36,020 nt of DNA from Collinsella sp. (GTDB lineage Bacteria > Actinomycetota > Coriobacteriia > Coriobacteriales > Coriobacteriaceae). The stretch spans positions 1-36,020 of the forward strand of contig DXMJ01000020.1 in NCBI GenBank assembly GCA_019414265.1, in the 5' to 3' direction. The position numbers and the translations under genes were made by a program. Of the stretch, positions 31,612 to 36,020 are shown one piece after another (the stretch's first letter is position 1; each line of letters begins with the position of its first letter). The notes under the pieces were generated by a model. It worked only from the letters and a program-made list of their open reading frames with translations, ran no database searches and was not told where the DNA came from.

Positions 31612-32859
31612 TTATGCGAAACGGGCGACGAGCTCCTGCAGGACGTCGGTCATCTTGACGAGCGAACTGACCGGGACAAACTCGTTGACGCCGTGGTAGC
31701 AATAGCCGCCGGTGGAAAGGTTGGGGCAGGGCAGACCGCGGAACGACAGCTGCGCGCCGTCGGTGCCGCCGCGAATCGGCAGCACTTGGGGCTCAACGCC
31801 GCAGGCAAGGTAGGCTTCCTTGGCAACATCAATAAGCTCGGGATAGTCACGAACGATCTCGGCCATATTTCGATACTGCTGCTTAATCTCGACCGTCACG
31901 CGCTTGTCACCCAAGCGCTGGTTGAGCATCGAGGCGGCGGCATCAATAAGGTCGAGTTTCTGCTGGAACTTGGCTGCGTCATGGTCGCGGACGATATAGC
32001 GCGCTGTGGCGTGATCGACGGTTGCAGATACACCCTCAAGGTGATAAAAGCCCTCGTAGCCTTCCGTATACTCCGGGCGCTGCACGTAGGGGAGCAACGC
32101 GTTGAAGTCGCAGAACAGATTGCCTGCGTTAACCATACGGCCTTTGGCGTCGCCCGGGTGGATGGACTGGCCCTCAAAGCAGACGGTCGCCTCAGCGGCA
32201 TTAAAGCACTCCCACTCCAGCTCGCCGATGGGGCCACCGTCGACCGTGTAGGCATACTTGCAGCCAAAGGTATCGATATCCAACAGCTCGGCTCCGTGGC
32301 CGATCTCCTCGTCAGGGCAGAAGCAAATGCCGAGTGCGGGATGGGGCAGAGAAGGGTCCTGAGCGATACGCGCGACAAGCGACATGATCTCGGCGACGCC
32401 TGCCTTGTCGTCCGCGCCCAGCAGCGTGGTGCCATCGCTGCAGACCAGGTCCTCACCCGCGAGGTCGTTCAGGGCGGGAAGCTTGGCGGTACTCATGGCA
32501 ACGGGCTTACCGTCAACCGTGCCGCAGACCAGGTCGCCGCCTTCGTAGTGCACGATGTGCGGCTTCACGCCGGCGCCCGGTGCAACTTCGGTGGTGTCGA
32601 GATGGGCGATCAGGCCCAGGGCGGGCTTGTCCTCAGCGCCCACACTTGCGGGGATATGCGCGCAGACATAGGCGTGCTCGGTCACGTGGGCATCTTCCGC
32701 ACCAAGCTCGCGCAGCTCTTCAGCCAGCACGTTGGCAAGGTCAAACTGAACGGCGCTCGAGGGTACCTGGTCGCAGTTTGCATCCTCGGACTGCGTGTTG
32801 ATCTGGACGTAGCGCAAAAAGCGCTCGAGGACATCGGGGTTCGTGGTGGTGTTTTCCAT
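31612..32859 (-). CDS. pepT: Peptidase T (tripeptide aminopeptidase, M20B)
   Basis: A 415-residue zinc aminopeptidase that removes the N-terminal residue of tripeptides in the cytoplasm. Motifs: LIAHLDTTEVAPG (metal His-Asp), DGTTLLGADDKAGVAEIM (bridging Asp), CFCPDEEIGHGAELLD (catalytic Glu pair), YTVDGGPIGELEWECFNAA, SIHPGDAKGRMVNA, RGGTDGAQLSFRGLPCPNLSTGG, and YHGVNEFVP with the final His. ATG 32859 is chosen because GGAGCGG stands 5 nt upstream; a longer in-frame reading to 32955 runs into the divergent regulator's promoter region. It is divergent from the DtxR-like gene, with a 9 bp-arm palindrome in between. Confidence 0.95.
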   Translation of the reverse strand: MENTTTNPDVLERFLRYVQINTQSEDANCDQVPSSAVQFDLANVLAEELRELGAEDAHVTEHAYVCAHIPASVGAEDKPALGLIAHLDTTEVAPGAGVKPHIVHYEGGDLVCGTVDGKPVAMSTAKLPALNDLAGEDLVCSDGTTLLGADDKAGVAEIMSLVARIAQDPSLPHPALGICFCPDEEIGHGAELLDIDTFGCKYAYTVDGGPIGELEWECFNAAEATVCFEGQSIHPGDAKGRMVNAGNLFCDFNALLPYVQRPEYTEGYEGFYHLEGVSATVDHATARYIVRDHDAAKFQQKLDLIDAAASMLNQRLGDKRVTVEIKQQYRNMAEIVRDYPELIDVAKEAYLACGVEPQVLPIRGGTDGAQLSFRGLPCPNLSTGGYCYHGVNEFVPVSSLVKMTDVLQELVARFA

Positions 32860-32906
32860 AAAGACCGCTCCAATCTTGGTCGTCGTGTGCAACAAGAACT
32901 CTAGCA

Positions 32907-32926
32907 CGGTATGCCACGGCATACCG
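32907..32926. promoter_or_regulatory. Perfect palindrome between pepT and the DtxR-like regulator
   Basis: CGGTATGCC (32907-32915), AC, GGCATACCG (32918-32926): perfect 9 bp arms. It lies 48 bp upstream of the pepT start and 54 bp upstream of the regulator start; TAGAAT (32943-32948) is a candidate -10 for the regulator. Size and placement suit a dimeric repressor site; autoregulation by the DtxR-like protein is inferred. The sequence is not the classical iron or manganese box. Confidence 0.65.
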
Positions 32927-32979
32927 CGACGCTTGGATGGGGTAGAATCAGCCAATGAATGCAGAAGGGACGGAAGATC

Positions 32980-33402
32980 ATGGATACGACAAATAGCTCG
33001 CGCGAACTACATCTGACGGTGGCGAACGAAGACTACTTGGAGTGCATGGTTCGCATTGAAAGCGAAGAGGGGGAAACCAACGGCGTGCGATCGGTCGACA
33101 TCGCGCAGCGCCTTGGCGTCTCCAAGGCATCGGTCAATAAAGCGGTTTCGGCGCTCAAGGCATCCGAGCTTGTCGAGCAATCGCACTACGGCAAGGTAGT
33201 CCTGACCGATCGCGGCCGCGAGGTTGGCACGGCTATCTGGTACCGTCATCGCCTCGTCCGCACGTTTTTGGTTCAGGAGCTCGGTGTCGAATTTGAGCGA
33301 GCCGATTCCGAGGCCTGCATGATGGAGCATGCGCTATCCGAGGACACGATGAACCGCTGGCTCGCCTATCTCGAAAAGCAGGGAATCAGCGTCGAGGAAT
33401 AG
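32980..33402 (+). CDS. DtxR/MntR-family metal-dependent transcriptional regulator
   Basis: A 140-residue two-domain regulator. Residues ~10-70 form the winged helix (ANEDYLECMVRIESEEG, VRSVDIAQRLGVSKASVNKAVSALKASELVEQ, YGKVVLTDRGREVG). Residues ~75-140 form the metal-binding dimerisation domain: WYRHRLVRTFLVQELGV and ADSEACMMEHALSEDTMNRWLAYL, with the Glu, Cys, Glu and His positions expected for ligands. There is no SH3-like third domain, so it is MntR-like in size. ATG 32980 follows AAGGGACGGAAG; an in-frame ATG at 32959 is an alternative. The homocysteine methyltransferase gene starts 10 bp after its stop, so they form an operon. The metal is not predictable. Confidence 0.88.
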   Translation: MDTTNSSRELHLTVANEDYLECMVRIESEEGETNGVRSVDIAQRLGVSKASVNKAVSALKASELVEQSHYGKVVLTDRGREVGTAIWYRHRLVRTFLVQELGVEFERADSEACMMEHALSEDTMNRWLAYLEKQGISVEE

Positions 33403-33412
33403 CGGGATATAT

Positions 33413-34306
33413 ATGGATACGAGTTATTACAATCGCTTTGGTGCCGAGGAACTTACGCGCCGCTTGTCGAGCGAGACCTTGTTGGCGCAGGGCCCCATGG
33501 GCAGTGTTCTGTTGAGTGAGTACGACGCCGCCGATATTCCACCGGCGTTTTGGAATCTGGCAGAGCCGCAGACCGTTTCTCGTATCCATCGCTTGTATGT
33601 CGCCGCCGGCGCGCAGGTACTCATTACCAATACCTTTCAGGCATCAAGCTATGCCCTCAAGCACGACCAGATTGCGCCGTCCGTGGCGGAGGTCAATCGC
33701 GGGGCCGTCGACGATGCCCGCCAGGCGCACCCTCAGCTGCTGCTGGGCTCGATGGGTCCGATCGGTATTGAGTGGTTTGCCGAGGACTCGGCCGAGTTTC
33801 GTGAGATCCGAGGCATTGCGCGCGAACAGGCGCACGCCTTGCTCAATGCTGGTGTTGACGGTCTGCTGATCGAGACGGTGACGTCTATCCGTAATTTGCA
33901 GCCCATGCTTGCCGGCGCCCGAGATGCCGCCGACGGCATGCCTGTTCTGGTGAGTTTTGTCGTTGACGATAAGGGCGACCTGTTGGGCGATGGCCTCAAC
34001 ATTGAGGCAGCCGTTTTGTACGCCGAAAAACACGGCGCAAACTCGGTTGGTGTTAATTGCTGTTCGCTTGCGGCCGCGAACGCGGCGGTGCGCAGGATGG
34101 TTGCATCGGCGACTACTCCCGTCACGGTGCGTCCCAACGTGGGCGATCCGGTCCAGACTCAGGATGGCCCCGTATGGCACGAGAACCCCGAAGCTTTCGC
34201 GCGCGCATGCATCGAATGGAGACATGCCGGTGCCGCAATGGTGGGCAGTTGCTGTGGAACTACGGCAATCACTACGGCAGCGATGGCCGAGGCGCTCGAT
34301 ATATAA
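33413..34306 (+). CDS. Homocysteine S-methyltransferase domain protein
   Basis: A 297-residue TIM-barrel enzyme of the homocysteine-binding family (MmuM, or MetH N-terminal type). Zinc ligands are in GVNCC (about residues 217-221) and GSCCGTT near the C-terminus. Other signatures are QGPMGSVLL at the N-terminus, ITNTFQASSYAL, and LLGSMGPIG. It transfers a methyl group to homocysteine to form methionine; the donor may be S-methylmethionine, or methyl-tetrahydrofolate if it works with a separate cobalamin module, and none is visible here. ATG 33413 has GCGGGA at distance, a weak ribosome site, so coupling to the upstream regulator gene (10 bp gap) is plausible. A terminator follows. Confidence 0.88.
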   Translation: MDTSYYNRFGAEELTRRLSSETLLAQGPMGSVLLSEYDAADIPPAFWNLAEPQTVSRIHRLYVAAGAQVLITNTFQASSYALKHDQIAPSVAEVNRGAVDDARQAHPQLLLGSMGPIGIEWFAEDSAEFREIRGIAREQAHALLNAGVDGLLIETVTSIRNLQPMLAGARDAADGMPVLVSFVVDDKGDLLGDGLNIEAAVLYAEKHGANSVGVNCCSLAAANAAVRRMVASATTPVTVRPNVGDPVQTQDGPVWHENPEAFARACIEWRHAGAAMVGSCCGTTAITTAAMAEALDI

Positions 34307-34311
34307 AGGGC

Positions 34312-34340
34312 AAAACCGCTCCATACGGGGCGGTTTTTTT
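34312..34340 (+). terminator. Rho-independent terminator after the homocysteine methyltransferase gene
   Basis: AAAACCGCTCC (34312-34322) pairs with GGGGCGGTTTT (34327-34337) around ATAC, with one G-U pair, and the U-run continues to 34340. It ends the regulator-methyltransferase operon. Confidence 0.92.
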
Positions 34341-34464
34341 ATTGCCTGCATGTCCTCGGCAGCATTTGCCCAAATGGTGAATGCTGGTGCCGGCAGGTTG
34401 CCGAGCGTGTATCGCGGGTATACCTCATGCGTACCATGATCCAAACACTGTGAGGTGTCTGCGC

Positions 34465-35865
34465 GTGTGCGCGATAATTCATTTTGGAACTGACGGTTGG
34501 CGTGCTCGCGTCGATGAGGACTTCACTGCCGATAACGTTGCCCGTATCGCCGATGCCGTCGGCGAGTTGTGGCAAAAGACCAATCCGGGCAAAACGGTAT
34601 ATATAGGGTTCGACACTCGGCCCCTGGCGCGCGAGTTCGCTGAGCTTGCGGCGGGTGTGCTAGCAGCGCACGGGCTAGACGCCGTGCTCGCTTCGCGACC
34701 TGTTCCGACCCCTGCCCTTACGTGGGCGGCGGCTTATGACGGTGAGGCGTGCGGCGCGCTCATGGTGACGGGGTCCCATCATCCGCAGGGTTATCTGTGT
34801 CTCAAGATTCGCATGGGTGACGGCTCGACCGCCAACCAGGATGTCATCGAAGAGCTCGAAGAGACCATGGCTCCCGAGCCAATGGGGATCGAGGGGCAAT
34901 ATCGCACCGCGGATATCATTCCTGACTATATGCAAGCGGTGGCATCGTTTGTCGATGCCGAAGCCATCCGCGCCGCGCACCTGCGCGTGGTTGTTGACCC
35001 CATGGGCGGCGCAGCCCAGGGCTATCTAGCCGACTTGCTGCGCGAGCTTGGCGTTGAGGTGCACGAGATTCACGCCGGGCAGGCGCCTGACCAAGAAGAT
35101 ATCTGCCCCGACCCCGTTGAGCCGTGGGTGGACGCTTGCGAGCATACGGTTATCGAGGACGGAGCTTGCGCTGGCCTGGTGACCGACGGCGACGCCGACC
35201 GTATCGGCGCGGTTGACGAGCGCGGCAGATATATACATCCGCATCAGATCATGGCGCTCGTTTTGGGCGACTTGGTTCAATTTCGTAATTTGGAGGGACG
35301 CGTCGTCGTCAATCTTTCGTGCTCGACGCTCGTGCGTCGCATTGCCGAGGCGCTTGGCTGCCGCGTGACCGTCAAACCAGTCGGTTTCAAATATATAGCG
35401 GCAGAGATGAAGAAGGGTGGCGTCCTCATAGGCGGCGAGGAAGCCGGTGGTATCGGCATCGCCGCGCATATGCCCGAGCGCGATGGAATCCTCGCCTGTC
35501 TGATTCTGTGTGAGCTTATGGCAAAGACGGACGCGCCTTTGGGCGTTCTGGTCGACCAACTCGAGGACAGTTTTGGTAAGACGAGTTACGGTCGACGCGA
35601 TTTGCGCCTTGAGGCCGAAGATGCCGAAACGTTACGAACCCTGCTGCCGGGCGTAAACCCCAAGTCGATTTGTGGCAAGGTGCCGCAAAACGTTAGTCAT
35701 ATGGATGGCTTGCGTTTAGCATTCGAGGATGACACGTGGCTGCTGGTCCGTCCTAGCGGGACCGAACCAGTGGTGCGCGTCTACGCCGAGGGGTTCTCGG
35801 TGGAAGAACGTGATGAGTTGCTCGATGCTGGCTGTGCTTTAGCTAGGGGAACGTATCCGCTTTAA
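34465..35865 (+). CDS. Phosphoglucomutase/phosphomannomutase-family phosphohexomutase
   Basis: A 466-residue alpha-D-phosphohexomutase. All four active-site elements are visible: the phosphoserine loop as TGSHHPQGY (usually TASHNP), the magnesium loop DGDADRIGA, the sugar-recognition loop GGEEAGG, and the phosphate-binding RPSGTEPVVRVYAE. N-terminal HFGTDGWRA resembles the GlmM/archaeal-type branch. It moves phosphate between the 1 and 6 positions of a hexose or hexosamine; the specific sugar cannot be told. GTG 34465 is chosen since GAGGTG lies 7 nt upstream and the protein then begins just before the first conserved strand; GTG 34450 is an alternative. It stands alone after a terminator. 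Confidence 0.9.
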   Translation: MCAIIHFGTDGWRARVDEDFTADNVARIADAVGELWQKTNPGKTVYIGFDTRPLAREFAELAAGVLAAHGLDAVLASRPVPTPALTWAAAYDGEACGALMVTGSHHPQGYLCLKIRMGDGSTANQDVIEELEETMAPEPMGIEGQYRTADIIPDYMQAVASFVDAEAIRAAHLRVVVDPMGGAAQGYLADLLRELGVEVHEIHAGQAPDQEDICPDPVEPWVDACEHTVIEDGACAGLVTDGDADRIGAVDERGRYIHPHQIMALVLGDLVQFRNLEGRVVVNLSCSTLVRRIAEALGCRVTVKPVGFKYIAAEMKKGGVLIGGEEAGGIGIAAHMPERDGILACLILCELMAKTDAPLGVLVDQLEDSFGKTSYGRRDLRLEAEDAETLRTLLPGVNPKSICGKVPQNVSHMDGLRLAFEDDTWLLVRPSGTEPVVRVYAEGFSVEERDELLDAGCALARGTYPL

Positions 35866-36020
35866 CCATGAGACTGCCTTATATAAAGAGATGCTCGGTG
35901 AGCGGTAGTTAACGGCTGGCAAACGTTAGTCGGATCCCAAATTGTGTAGGAAATGTGTACACCCAGATTCCCGCCCCCGGCGCCCCTCCGGTCTGGCAAT
36001 ATATCTCCTTGCCGCGCGGC
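35866..36020. other. Right-end intergenic stretch, no gene seen
   Basis: These 155 bp after the phosphohexomutase contain no start codon with a ribosome site that opens a frame to the window edge and no clear hairpin with a U-run. Confidence 0.5.

Overview
This GC-rich 36 kb window reads as chromosomal DNA of a Coriobacteriia actinobacterium, most likely Collinsella or a close relative. The basis is gene content and family resemblance from memory, not a database search: an actinobacterial-style atpIBEFHAGDC operon followed by murA, a separate prfA/prmC/sua5 neighbourhood, and many short palindromic repeats at gene ends. I see no rRNA, tRNA, CRISPR array, phage or transposase gene.

Layout. 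Positions 1-1633 (minus strand) carry an MFS transporter and a low-molecular-weight tyrosine phosphatase cut by the window edge. Positions 1795-7650 form an aromatic-acid decarboxylation locus: an unusual fusion of an LpdD-like prenylated-flavin chaperone domain to an IDI-like Nudix domain, then a DASS-family transporter, an LpdC-type UbiD decarboxylase, a UbiX prenyl-FMN synthase and a MerR regulator with a ligand-binding tail. The fusion gene and the transporter operon share a dyad of the spacing and position expected for a MerR-family operator, and the transporter-to-merR block is bracketed by near-identical direct repeats. Next come an Asp-rich membrane protein of unknown function, an aldose-1-epimerase relative, a polar amino-acid ABC transporter (binding lipoprotein, permease, ATPase) and an M20 peptidase (7846-14332).

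Positions 14624-21447 hold prfA, prmC (with a large charged insertion), an AT-rich hicAB toxin-antitoxin pair, sua5, glpK and upp. Positions 21640-28613 are the complete F1Fo ATP synthase operon with a recognisable promoter and terminator. murA and an LCP cell-wall ligase follow. pepT lies on the minus strand, divergent from a DtxR-like regulator and a homocysteine methyltransferase, with a perfect palindrome between them; a phosphohexomutase ends the window.

The most notable points are (a) the LpdD-IDI fusion, whose IDI-like domain keeps the metal and glutamate residues but has alanine where E. coli Idi has its catalytic Cys67, beside ubiD/ubiX, which suggests a dedicated role in supplying or handling the prenyl donor for prenyl-FMN; and (b) a structured element found three times directly after stop codons (9699, 15691, 31234), with an invariant GACCAGAAGGTC core and a long outer stem that changes sequence but keeps pairing between two of the copies.
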